Below are positions 16,139 through 23,407 of a stretch of 51,042 bases of DNA, one piece after another; within the stretch, counting starts at the first letter, position 1; the number at the start of each line of letters is the position of its first letter. This DNA comes from Bacteroidota bacterium (lineage in GTDB: Bacteria > Bacteroidota > Bacteroidia > Flavobacteriales > Weeksellaceae), in contig JAEXBA010000012.1 of assembly GCA_023457935.1 (NCBI GenBank), forward strand, positions 1-51,042, read 5' to 3'. The notes below the pieces were generated by a model. It saw only the letters and a program-made list of their open reading frames with translations, was not told the DNA's origin and made no database searches. A program made the translations under genes and the position numbers.

Positions 16139-16726
16139 ATGAGAAAACTGTACTGCTTTGATTTTGACGGAACACTTACCTATAAAGATACCATGTTTCT
16201 GTATCTGAAGTTCTACAATTCCGGTAAGTTTTACACTCAGTTTATCAAACATATTCCGCTGTTCCTGCTTTTGAAAATCCGGCTTCTGGATGCCGAAAAA
16301 GTAAAAAGATCTTTTATTTCCGGAGTTCTGAAAGGGGAGAAAAAGGAAAAGATTGAAGAAATTTCCCAAAGGTTTTGCGAGGAACATTTTCCTTCGCTGT
16401 TCCGCGAGAATGCGCTGGATTTTATTAAAACCATTGATCCTGCCAAAACAGAATCGCTGATTGTTTCCGCTTCTTTGGATATTTGGGTGCAGCCTTTTGC
16501 AGACAAACTGGGCATGAAACTTCTCTGTACAAAAGCCGATTTCCAGAACGGCCATTTCACCGGAAACTTCGTGGGAAAGAACTGTAACGGAGCAGAAAAA
16601 GTAAACCGCATCCGCGAAGAGGTACAGGACAGAAAATTCGATAAAACGATTGCGTTTGGTGACACTTCGGGCGACAAACCAATGCTGAACTGGGCCAACG
16701 AAAGCCATTACCGTTTTTTTCATTAA
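16139..16726 (+). CDS. HAD-IB family phosphatase
   Basis: 195 aa. All HAD motifs are present: I, DFDGTLT (Asp8, Asp10); II, IVSAS; III, the Lys in the segment before the conserved C-terminal block; IV, FGDTSGDKPML. The helical cap between motifs I and II (about 20-95) places it in HAD subclass IB, with SerB-like and lipid-phosphate phosphatases. In this cluster the missing step is removal of the 5-phosphate from polyprenyl-phosphoribose-5-phosphate, done in mycobacteria by a PAP2-type enzyme. I infer that this HAD protein takes that role. No membrane anchor is obvious beyond a hydrophobic stretch near 41-50. Confidence 0.82.
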   Translation: MRKLYCFDFDGTLTYKDTMFLYLKFYNSGKFYTQFIKHIPLFLLLKIRLLDAEKVKRSFISGVLKGEKKEKIEEISQRFCEEHFPSLFRENALDFIKTIDPAKTESLIVSASLDIWVQPFADKLGMKLLCTKADFQNGHFTGNFVGKNCNGAEKVNRIREEVQDRKFDKTIAFGDTSGDKPMLNWANESHYRFFH

Positions 16727-16748
16727 TTTTACAATTCATAACATAAAA

Positions 16749-17909
16749 ATGAACAAGATATATCTCGACAACGCAGCCACAACACCTTTAGCGGAAGAAG
16801 TAATTCAGGAAATGGTTGCTGTGCTGCGCGAAAATTTTGGCAATCCTTCCTCTACACACAGCTTCGGGCAGGAAGCAAAAATTCTGATTGAGAATGTGAG
16901 ACGGCAGATTGCAGAAGATCTAAAGGTAACGCCTGCCGAAATTATTTTTACATCCTGCGGTACCGAATCCAATAACATGATCATCAAATCCTGCGTGGAT
17001 CATCTGGGAATTCAGCGTATTATTTCATCACCAATGGAGCACAAATGTGTAGCTGAAACCATTCTGGAAATGAAAAACAGAAGAGGAGTTGAGGTTGTTT
17101 ATCTCCGTCCCGACAAAAAAGGTGATTTTGATCTGAATCAGCTTGAAGAATTATTGAAAAATTCCGACAAAAAAACACTCGTTTCGCTGATGCACGCCAA
17201 CAACGAAATCGGGAATATCCTTGATATTGAAAAGGTAAGCCGCATCTGTAAAGATAATGGGGCGCTCTTTCATTCTGACACGGTACAGACGATTGGTCAT
17301 TTTGATATTGATTTCTCAAAAATTCCGGTGGATTTTGCTTCCTGCAGTGCGCACAAGTTTCACGGGCCGAAAGGAAGCGGATTTGCTTTCATTAGAAAAT
17401 CTTCCGGACTGAAATCTCTAATTACAGGCGGTCCTCAGGAACGAAGCATGCGAGCCGGAACGGAAAATGTCTGCGGAATCGCAGGGCTCGGAAAAGCACT
17501 GGAACTTGCTGTTACAAACATCGACAGTTATTCCAGAAGTATTCAGGAGGTAAAGGATTACGCAATCAGCAGAATTTCAGAAGCGGTTCCCGGAGTGGCC
17601 TTCAACGGAAGAAGTGCAGAAAAGGAAAGTCTTTACACGGTTCTTAGCGTACTGCTTCCTTTTAAAGATCCGCTGATAGGAATGAAGATGGATATGCAGG
17701 GTATTGCTGTTTCGCAGGGAAGTGCCTGCTCTTCGGGAGCTTCCAAGCCGTCGATGGTGATGATGATGCTTCTGGATGATGAACAGATGAAAAACTGTAC
17801 ACCACTCAGAATTTCGTTCAGTCATTTAACAACTAAAGAAGAAATTGATACTCTTGCTGAAGTTCTCACAAAAATTTCCAGCGAACACTTAATAGAAAAA
17901 ACAAATTAA
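16749..17909 (+). CDS. Cysteine desulfurase (NifS/IscS-like class V aminotransferase)
   Basis: 386 aa. It begins with the family signature YLDNAATTPL. The PLP-binding Lys203 lies in SAHKFHGPKGSGF, and the sulfur-carrying Cys327 in SQGSACSSG. The short ACSSG loop fits group I enzymes. It removes sulfur from cysteine and passes it as persulfide for Fe-S cluster or tRNA-thiolation pathways. No iscU or mnmA is next to it. The start is the first ATG, 22 nt after the HAD stop, so read-through from the upstream operon is possible. Confidence 0.92.
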   Translation: MNKIYLDNAATTPLAEEVIQEMVAVLRENFGNPSSTHSFGQEAKILIENVRRQIAEDLKVTPAEIIFTSCGTESNNMIIKSCVDHLGIQRIISSPMEHKCVAETILEMKNRRGVEVVYLRPDKKGDFDLNQLEELLKNSDKKTLVSLMHANNEIGNILDIEKVSRICKDNGALFHSDTVQTIGHFDIDFSKIPVDFASCSAHKFHGPKGSGFAFIRKSSGLKSLITGGPQERSMRAGTENVCGIAGLGKALELAVTNIDSYSRSIQEVKDYAISRISEAVPGVAFNGRSAEKESLYTVLSVLLPFKDPLIGMKMDMQGIAVSQGSACSSGASKPSMVMMMLLDDEQMKNCTPLRISFSHLTTKEEIDTLAEVLTKISSEHLIEKTN

Positions 17910-17950
17910 AAGTATTGTTGTACCGCTCTGATTTTTGGGTACAATAATTG

Positions 17951-17958
17951 TATTTTTG
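17951..17958 (+). promoter_or_regulatory. trxA: Putative trxA -7 element
   Basis: TATTTTTG fits TAnnTTTG, 25 nt ahead of the thioredoxin ATG at 17984. Confidence 0.55.
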
Positions 17959-17983
17959 CACTATATATTATAAAATTAAGAAA

Positions 17984-18301
17984 ATGGCATTAGAAATTAC
18001 AGACAGCTCGTTTCAGGAAACGGTTTTGAATTCAGACAAACCGGTTTTGGTTGATTTTTGGGCTGTATGGTGCGGACCGTGCAGAATGTTAGGTCCGATT
18101 ATCGAAGAAGTTGCTGCAGATTTCGAAGGAAAAGCTGTGGTAGGAAAAGTGGATGTAGACAATAATCAGCAGGTTTCTGTGGATTATGGAATCAGAAATA
18201 TCCCGACAGTACTGATCTTCAAGAACGGTGAAGTAGTGGATAAGATTGTTGGCGTTGCTTCAAAAGAGACAATTGCTGAGAAGCTTTCGGCTCACTTGTA
18301 G
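17984..18301 (+). CDS. trxA: Thioredoxin
   Basis: 105 aa from the ATG at 17984; upstream in-frame codons overlap the promoter and are not used. The redox motif WCGPC lies at 29-33, preceded by VLVDFWA, and the cis-Pro is in NIPTVLIF. The length and motifs are those of a classic cytosolic thioredoxin that reduces protein disulfides with thioredoxin reductase. It is monocistronic, with a terminator 22 nt after the stop. Confidence 0.96.
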   Translation: MALEITDSSFQETVLNSDKPVLVDFWAVWCGPCRMLGPIIEEVAADFEGKAVVGKVDVDNNQQVSVDYGIRNIPTVLIFKNGEVVDKIVGVASKETIAEKLSAHL

Positions 18302-18323
18302 AAAAAATCATATTGAAAATGAG

Positions 18324-18352
18324 TGCTTTCCTTTATGGAAGGCATTTTTTTT
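18324..18352 (+). terminator. Terminator after thioredoxin
   Basis: TGCTTTCC and GGAAGGCA pair (one G-U) around the loop TTTAT and are followed by eight Ts. Confidence 0.85.
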
Positions 18353-18361
18353 ATGAAAATG

Positions 18362-18392
18362 TTTGGAATGTATTCCAAAAGTTGTATTTTTG
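18362..18392 (+). promoter_or_regulatory. tRNA-Asp promoter
   Basis: TTTG (18362-18365), 19 nt, TATTTTTG (18385-18392): an exact Bacteroidetes promoter about 40 nt before the mature tRNA. Confidence 0.75.
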
Positions 18393-18431
18393 CACTCACC
18401 AAAAAGAAAGACGTTCTTTTAAGTATTTATT

Positions 18432-18505
18432 GATCCGGTAGTTCAGCTGGTTAGAATGCCGCCCTGTCACGGCGGAGGTCGCGGGTTCGAGTCCCGTCCG
18501 GATCG
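18432..18505 (+). tRNA. tRNA-Asp(GTC)
   Basis: A 74-nt cloverleaf: acceptor stem GATCCGG/CCGGATC, discriminator G, D-loop AGCTGGTTAGA, anticodon stem CCGCC/GGCGG with loop CTGTCAC giving anticodon GTC, and T-arm GCGGG TTCGAGT CCCGT. CCA is not encoded. Its 3' end is the integration target of the element that follows, and the integrated copy keeps an intact tRNA. Confidence 0.95.
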
Positions 18506-18507
18506 CA
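18490..18507 (+). repeat. attL core (18-bp direct repeat)
   Basis: AGTCCCGTCCGGATCGCA, covering the T-arm and acceptor 3' strand of tRNA-Asp, recurs exactly at 40429-40446. The tRNA 3' end, the integrase gene next to it and the exact second copy make this the crossover region of a tyrosine recombinase. Confidence 0.92.
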
Positions 18508-18529
18508 TTGCGAAATGCAAATTATTACA

Positions 18530-18568
18530 AAACCCTTTAAATCTTGTAGATTTAAAGGGTTTTTATTT
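18530..18568 (+). terminator. Element-borne terminator behind tRNA-Asp
   Basis: AAACCCTTTAAATC (18530-18543) and GATTTAAAGGGTTT (18549-18562) form a perfect 14-bp stem with loop TTGTA, followed by T-rich sequence. It lies inside the element, 23 nt after the att core, and replaces the ancestral tRNA terminator now stranded at 40448. Confidence 0.88.
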
Positions 18569-18615
18569 TGCACCAAATGCAGAATCCGGTAAAAATTCAC
18601 AGAAAAAAGGGGTCT

Positions 18616-18828
18616 AATTCGGTGTCCTTTTTTAAGCGGAATTTTTGGGACACCGAATTTTCAGAGAGTATAGGTTCTGATTTTTCGCGATTTTTTCTGT
18701 TGGAAAAATCCTGCCAAAAAATCAGGTGTCCCAAACAAAAAAGGACACCTATTTTTCAAAAATCCGGGACACCGAATTTCTATTAAACCCATTCAATAGG
18801 GCGTTCACAGAGTGAACATCTTGTAGGT
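18616..18828. repeat. Left integrase arm-type sites
   Basis: The 300-nt gap between the tRNA terminator and the integrase holds no gene but repeated motifs: AATTCGGTGTCC (18616-18627), its complement GGACACCGAATT at 18648-18659 and 18767-18778, shorter AGGTGTCC (18724-18731) and GGACACCT (18743-18750), GGGCGTTCAC (18799-18808) and AACATCTTGTAGGT (18815-18828). The last two recur inverted at the right end, and AATTCGGTGTCC recurs there directly. They are probably integrase or excision-factor binding sites. Confidence 0.72.
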
Positions 18829-18868
18829 GAAAAGTAACAAAATTATTTTTAACCTATAAGTCACCACT

Positions 18869-20119
18869 ATGAACACAAAACTTTCTATTCTCTTTTATGT
18901 GAAGAGAGCAAAGGCAAATTCAGCCGGACAAATCCCAATTTATTTAAGATTAACTGTTGACGGCGCTAGACTCGAATTCAGTGTGAAGCGATATGTTTCA
19001 CCGGAGAAATGGAGCACTGCGCAGAACCGAATGAAAGGCAATTCTGAAGAATCCCGGACGATTAATACCTTTTTGGATATTATGAAATCTAGGGTTTATG
19101 AAATTCAGAAAAACCTCATCCACGAGGGAAAGGAAGTGAAAGCAGAATCAATTAAGAAGATTCTATTAGGTATTGACGAAAGAAAAAGAATGCTCATTCC
19201 TATTTTTAAGGAGCATAATAACCGTATGGAGGCATTAGTGGGAAAAGAGTATGCTAAAGGAACTTTAACGCGGTATAAAACCTGCTTAAGCCACACAGAA
19301 GAATTTTTGAAATGGAAGTTCAACGTTTCGGACATTGAGATTACGGAAATCGACCATGCCTTTATTTCAGATTTTGAGTTTTTCCTACGAACAGAAAAAT
19401 CCTGCGCCAATAACTCGGCGGTGAAATACATTAAGAATTTTGGAAAAATTATCAGGATTTGTTTGGCTAATAAGTGGATTACTTACGACCCATTTCTTTG
19501 TTATGATTCTAAATTCGTTGAGGTTCAGCGACAATTCCTTGATGAAAACGAACTGTTTGCTTTGGCAAATAAAGAATTTGAAATTGAGAGAATTGCACAG
19601 GTCCGCGATATTTTCCTGTTCAGTTGTTACACAGGTTTGGCGTATATCGATACAAGAAATCTGAAGCGCGAGAATATTGGTGTAGGTATAGAAGGAAACA
19701 AATGGATATTCACAAGTCGTCAGAAAACCAAAACCGCCTCCAACATTCCTTTACTTCCGAAGGCGGAGGAAATTATTGAAAAATACAAAGAGCACCCGCA
19801 ATGTGTAATTAAAGGAAATCTTTTGCCAGTCTTGAGCAATCAGAAAATGAATTCCTACCTCAAAGAAATTGCAGATCTGTGCGGAATTAAAAAAGAACTG
19901 ACTTTCCACATTGCAAGACATACTTTTGCAACCACAGTTACTTTGTCAAATGGTGTTTCCATTGAAAGTGTAAGCAAAATGCTAGGGCATAAGAGCATAA
20001 AAACGACACAGCATTATGCGAAAATTTTGGATAAAAAAGTAAGCGAAGATATGCTCGGTTTAAAACTTGTTTTGCAACAAAAACAGCAGCAGGCACAAAA
20101 CAAAAAACTCGGCACTTAG
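18869..20119 (+). CDS. Tyrosine-type site-specific integrase
   Basis: 416 aa. An N-terminal arm-binding domain (1-90, with YLRLTVDGARLEFSV), a SAM-like core-binding domain (about 110-210) and a catalytic domain (about 220-390). Catalytic residues seen: Lys286 in RQKTK, His347 and Arg350 in HIARHTFAT, His374 in LGHKS, nucleophile Tyr383 in QHYAK. The first catalytic Arg, normally in 'TGLR', is Ala258 (YTGLAYID). The same loss of Arg I is known in the IntDOT branch of Bacteroidetes integrases. It lies directly inside attL and is read inward. The stop codon lies within its own terminator hairpin. Confidence 0.95.
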   Translation: MNTKLSILFYVKRAKANSAGQIPIYLRLTVDGARLEFSVKRYVSPEKWSTAQNRMKGNSEESRTINTFLDIMKSRVYEIQKNLIHEGKEVKAESIKKILLGIDERKRMLIPIFKEHNNRMEALVGKEYAKGTLTRYKTCLSHTEEFLKWKFNVSDIEITEIDHAFISDFEFFLRTEKSCANNSAVKYIKNFGKIIRICLANKWITYDPFLCYDSKFVEVQRQFLDENELFALANKEFEIERIAQVRDIFLFSCYTGLAYIDTRNLKRENIGVGIEGNKWIFTSRQKTKTASNIPLLPKAEEIIEKYKEHPQCVIKGNLLPVLSNQKMNSYLKEIADLCGIKKELTFHIARHTFATTVTLSNGVSIESVSKMLGHKSIKTTQHYAKILDKKVSEDMLGLKLVLQQKQQQAQNKKLGT

Positions 20120-20128
20120 CCGAGTTTT
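20104..20128. terminator. Terminator overlapping the integrase stop codon
   Basis: AAAACTCGGC (20104-20113) and GCCGAGTTTT (20119-20128) form a perfect 10-bp stem; the stop TAG (20117-20119) is in the loop and first stem base. It is symmetric enough to serve the convergent GLPGLI gene as well. Confidence 0.8.
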
Positions 20129-20188
20129 GTTTGTCAATTGTTAAAAATCGCACCCGTGAGGAGTAAAGGCAATAGTATTCATCAAATC

Positions 20189-21091
20189 TCATTTATAGAG
20201 TGAAGGCTCAATTTTATTATTGTCGTTTGCCAGTTGTTTTTTTAAGTTTTCCTCAATTGTTTTCATCATTGCGCCCGTATCAAGCGGTTTACCGGAACCG
20301 TCTGTTACAGTTACTCTTGTAATTTTTGATCCGTCCGCAGATACAGAACTTCCCGCACGCAGTTCCTTTGCTGGATCCAGGATATAGTTACTCCAGGCCT
20401 TCTTAAATTGTTGCTCGCTTACCTGGATAGGTTCTTTTCCAAAAGATATTTTTGTTCCGCCAACTACGCTTTCCGAAGCAGAGTTTGCTTCTGGTGTTTT
20501 TCTATTGGCAACAAGCGTCATCGTGTGCGAACCAGTAGTGTCTTCCAGTTTAACAATCATTCCAGGAAGTCCTGAAAACTTATAAGGGCCGTCCTGAAAA
20601 GGAAGTTCCTGCGTAAACCAGGCTATCCAACTTCTCCCGCCAAAATCTGCTGTGGCTTTTTGCGCTTGGTAGTCGCCAATTTTTTGTTTTTCCGAAGAGA
20701 TTTTCCATATCAAATTTTCATCCTCTAAAACTTTGTAAGTGTCCCTGCTTACAGGCTGGATAAGATAAACTTTGTTGTTTGGATAGTCTTTCAGCACTTC
20801 ATATTCTACCATTCCCGGCTGACGGCTGCTTTTAAAATTCATCTGAGAAAAGCCACCGCCTTTCTTAATCATTTCTTGTATTTGGGCCTGTCGCGCAGAG
20901 TCCTGTGTAAGTTTGGTTAGACTCCTGTACCGGGAACCTGTTTTGGTGATATCAAGTGCCATTAAGTCCGTCATCATTTTATCTTTTTCATTGATGTTTG
21001 GGATGTACCGGTATTCATAGATGAATCGATGGTTTTGTGCTGTTAACCATACAGATAATTGCAGTAACAGCATAAATAAGATTCTTGGCAT
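20189..21091 (-). CDS. GLPGLI family protein
   Basis: 300 aa with a signal peptide (about 1-18, LLLQLSVWLTAQ). It shows the blocks of this Bacteroidetes family: LIWKISSEKQKIGDYQAQKA (about 129-148), FGGRSWIAWFTQELPFQDGPY and KFSGLPGMI, a variant of the GLPGLI name-giving motif. Members are exported, often encoded next to TonB-receptor-like barrels; their biochemical role is not established. Here it follows a barrel gene by 28 nt on the same strand, so it is the second gene of that operon. Confidence 0.9.
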   Translation of the reverse strand: MPRILFMLLLQLSVWLTAQNHRFIYEYRYIPNINEKDKMMTDLMALDITKTGSRYRSLTKLTQDSARQAQIQEMIKKGGGFSQMNFKSSRQPGMVEYEVLKDYPNNKVYLIQPVSRDTYKVLEDENLIWKISSEKQKIGDYQAQKATADFGGRSWIAWFTQELPFQDGPYKFSGLPGMIVKLEDTTGSHTMTLVANRKTPEANSASESVVGGTKISFGKEPIQVSEQQFKKAWSNYILDPAKELRAGSSVSADGSKITRVTVTDGSGKPLDTGAMMKTIEENLKKQLANDNNKIEPSLYK

Positions 21092-21119
21092 TTGTATTAT
21101 TTTAAAGTTTTTATTAAGA

Positions 21120-23192
21120 TTAAAACGTCGCTGCCGGCGCTGTAGAGTTGTTCAGTTTCTTTTGGATTTGCAGTTTCTTGCCTGAAGAAAAATCATAACT
21201 CAGGCCGAGGACGAACATGTTTTTGTTGTTAAAGATTTGCGTGTGAGCGGAATAATTAACCAAACTTTCGGGTAGAGATTTTGTTTTATATTCCGAAGGC
21301 ATACCAATCCAATACATTCCCGCAGTGAAAGACCATTCTTTTAATTTATAATTTGCAAAGAAGTGGTTAGCGTTTTCATTTGTTGACAAAAATGCACCAT
21401 TTAAAATATAGACAGGAATCACAAAACCATATTGCAAGGATAGTGATTTGTATGTGGAATTTATTGAAAATCCGTTTCGCAAATAATTATTGTGTACTTT
21501 CGCACCGTCATTTCGTTTTAATAAAACAAAAGAATACTGAAGAAACGGTCTAATTACAATTAAATCATTTGCAAAAGGTTTTATGTTTCCGCTAACCTGC
21601 GCGCCGGCTTGCCTTTTATAGTCTGCATTTACATTTTTCAAAACAAAGCCATTTAAATCATTATTGAATGCGTAGAACTGTGCAATATCTCTTTTCAGAT
21701 AATTGTAAAATGCGGTTGCATTTACATCAAAATATTTATTGTTAAAGGTATAAGTCAGATTATTTCTGAAAGTATGTTTGGGTTTTAGCAAAGGGTTTCC
21801 GCTACGGTAGATGTTAGGAACTATCTGCGTAACATTGCTACTCAAGGCATCAGCCCACGGACTTTGAGAGGTGTAATCTGTTGTCAGTCTCAAACTTTGG
21901 TTTTTCGCCAAATCGTAACTCAACACCAATTTTGGAGTCGGTGTCCAATCATTTTGGGTGGTTTCTGCGCTTTTGTTGTGGATATTCGTCACGCCGATCC
22001 CGAAACGGTAGCCCAACTTGTCCCACTTTCCGGAATATTCTGTATAAAGATATTGTTCCACATAATTCACATCATAGTGCGAACTACCGAGCAAATTGAC
22101 CAAATCGTTAGAAATAGCGGTGTTAGAAATCCGGTATCCCGAGCTCAATTTTCCTTTCTCAAACTGGTGCGTGTGTGCAATTTCGCCGACGATTCCCGTT
22201 TGTTTAGCCTTCAAATTCATATCATTATTGAAGACATCGGCGTTGGTTGCAGTATTCCATTCGTGGTCGAACTGCGAGGAATTCGTGGTGTAGTGCGAGC
22301 CGATTAAGTTTAAACTCAACTCGTCCTTCTTGCCGATATTTTTGGAATAATAAAGGTCTAAAGTCGGCGCTGTGTAGGCCGAATTGCTGTTGTGAACTGT
22401 GCTGTGGTTTTCCGCGAGATTGTCCTGCGTGAAAATACTTTGTCCAATTCCTTTGTTAAAATTTGAATTGATGAAAATGCTTCCCTTCGCCTGAAAAGTG
22501 TAGTTTCCAGGAACCACATTCGCGTATCGAAGCGCAATATTCTGGTTGGTATAGCCGAAGTGGTCTCTCTGCTGTTCGGTGGAATTGTAGTGGCTGCTGT
22601 TCAGGTTATAGTCGTAGATTTTATCGACAATCCGGTTGTCGTAATCCCTTAAGTTGATTGAATATTCCAAGCCAAAATCATTCTTGCCTTTAGTATAGCC
22701 GGCGTATGCTGACCCATTTACGAAGCCTGTTGTTAAAGCGGAAGTGACATCTGCACCATAGGAATAACCAACTTCGGGATTTTTGGTAATGATGTTCACC
22801 ACGGTATCGGCCCTCTGCGAATATCTCGCAGGCGGAATATCAAAATATTCAACTCTTACCACATTGAGCGGCGCAATACTTTTGATTTGGTTGTCGCTGG
22901 CTTCAATACCATTGATGAGAAACAAAATCTTTCCGCCCTTGATGCTCGTTACGGTGTTGCTTATCGGATCGAGTTGCAGTTCGGGAAGCGTGGTAAGCAA
23001 ATCTTTAGAATGTCTTGCTTTTTCCAATGCTTCTTTGTCAAAAGTATAGTTGGCGTGGTCGGAAAATTGCTTTTTCCGCTGTGCTTTAATTAAAACTTCC
23101 TGAATTTCTTTTGTATAAATACTGTCTTTCTTTTCCTGCGCGAAAGCCATAATATTTGAAAGCAATAAAATGATGGTGATGTTTTTCTTCAT
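21120..23192 (-). CDS. TonB-receptor-like outer membrane beta-barrel protein
   Basis: 690 aa. Signal peptide (about 1-18, LLSNIMAFAQ), then a plug-like domain (about 25-135, with EVLIKAQRKKQFSDHANYTF, LPELQLDP, GKILFLINGIEASD and DTVVNIITK) and a long C-terminal barrel rich in alternating aromatic strands. It lacks the N-terminal carboxypeptidase-regulatory domain common in larger relatives. It belongs to the 'outer membrane beta-barrel family' that resembles TonB-dependent transporters; substrate unknown. It is divergently oriented to a membrane regulator gene, and a TTAGGACA motif lies just before its start (23198-23205). Confidence 0.88.
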   Translation of the reverse strand: MKKNITIILLLSNIMAFAQEKKDSIYTKEIQEVLIKAQRKKQFSDHANYTFDKEALEKARHSKDLLTTLPELQLDPISNTVTSIKGGKILFLINGIEASDNQIKSIAPLNVVRVEYFDIPPARYSQRADTVVNIITKNPEVGYSYGADVTSALTTGFVNGSAYAGYTKGKNDFGLEYSINLRDYDNRIVDKIYDYNLNSSHYNSTEQQRDHFGYTNQNIALRYANVVPGNYTFQAKGSIFINSNFNKGIGQSIFTQDNLAENHSTVHNSNSAYTAPTLDLYYSKNIGKKDELSLNLIGSHYTTNSSQFDHEWNTATNADVFNNDMNLKAKQTGIVGEIAHTHQFEKGKLSSGYRISNTAISNDLVNLLGSSHYDVNYVEQYLYTEYSGKWDKLGYRFGIGVTNIHNKSAETTQNDWTPTPKLVLSYDLAKNQSLRLTTDYTSQSPWADALSSNVTQIVPNIYRSGNPLLKPKHTFRNNLTYTFNNKYFDVNATAFYNYLKRDIAQFYAFNNDLNGFVLKNVNADYKRQAGAQVSGNIKPFANDLIVIRPFLQYSFVLLKRNDGAKVHNNYLRNGFSINSTYKSLSLQYGFVIPVYILNGAFLSTNENANHFFANYKLKEWSFTAGMYWIGMPSEYKTKSLPESLVNYSAHTQIFNNKNMFVLGLSYDFSSGKKLQIQKKLNNSTAPAATF

Positions 23193-23299
23193 ATAATTTA
23201 GGACAATCTCTTGGCAAATAATATTACAATCCGTAAAGACAAATATCTTTTATTTTGATCTGTTTCCTGTTATTTCATGTCTGTTTTTTCTAATCTTGT

Positions 23300-23321
23300 T
23301 GTCCTAATAATTTTTAGGACA
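23300..23321. promoter_or_regulatory. Palindromic TGTCCTAA site in divergent regulator region
   Basis: TGTCCTAA (23300-23307), 6 nt, TTAGGACA (23314-23321). One more half site TTAGGACA lies at 23198-23205 and a longer palindrome at 25166-25189, so the motif brackets the regulator gene. A candidate operator; the binding protein is unproven. Confidence 0.5.
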
Positions 23322-23393
23322 TTTAACCTTTTGAAAATCAATTATTTAATTTTTGTCCAAGTTCCTGTCTTAAATATTTTAACGCTTTTTGTT

Positions 23394-23401
23394 TATTTTT
23401 G
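23394..23401 (+). promoter_or_regulatory. Putative -7 element of the TPR-AraC gene
   Basis: TATTTTTG fits TAnnTTTG. Transcription would start around 23407, next to the only useful in-frame start codon (GTG 23408). Confidence 0.5.
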
Positions 23402-23407
23402 TGCTTC

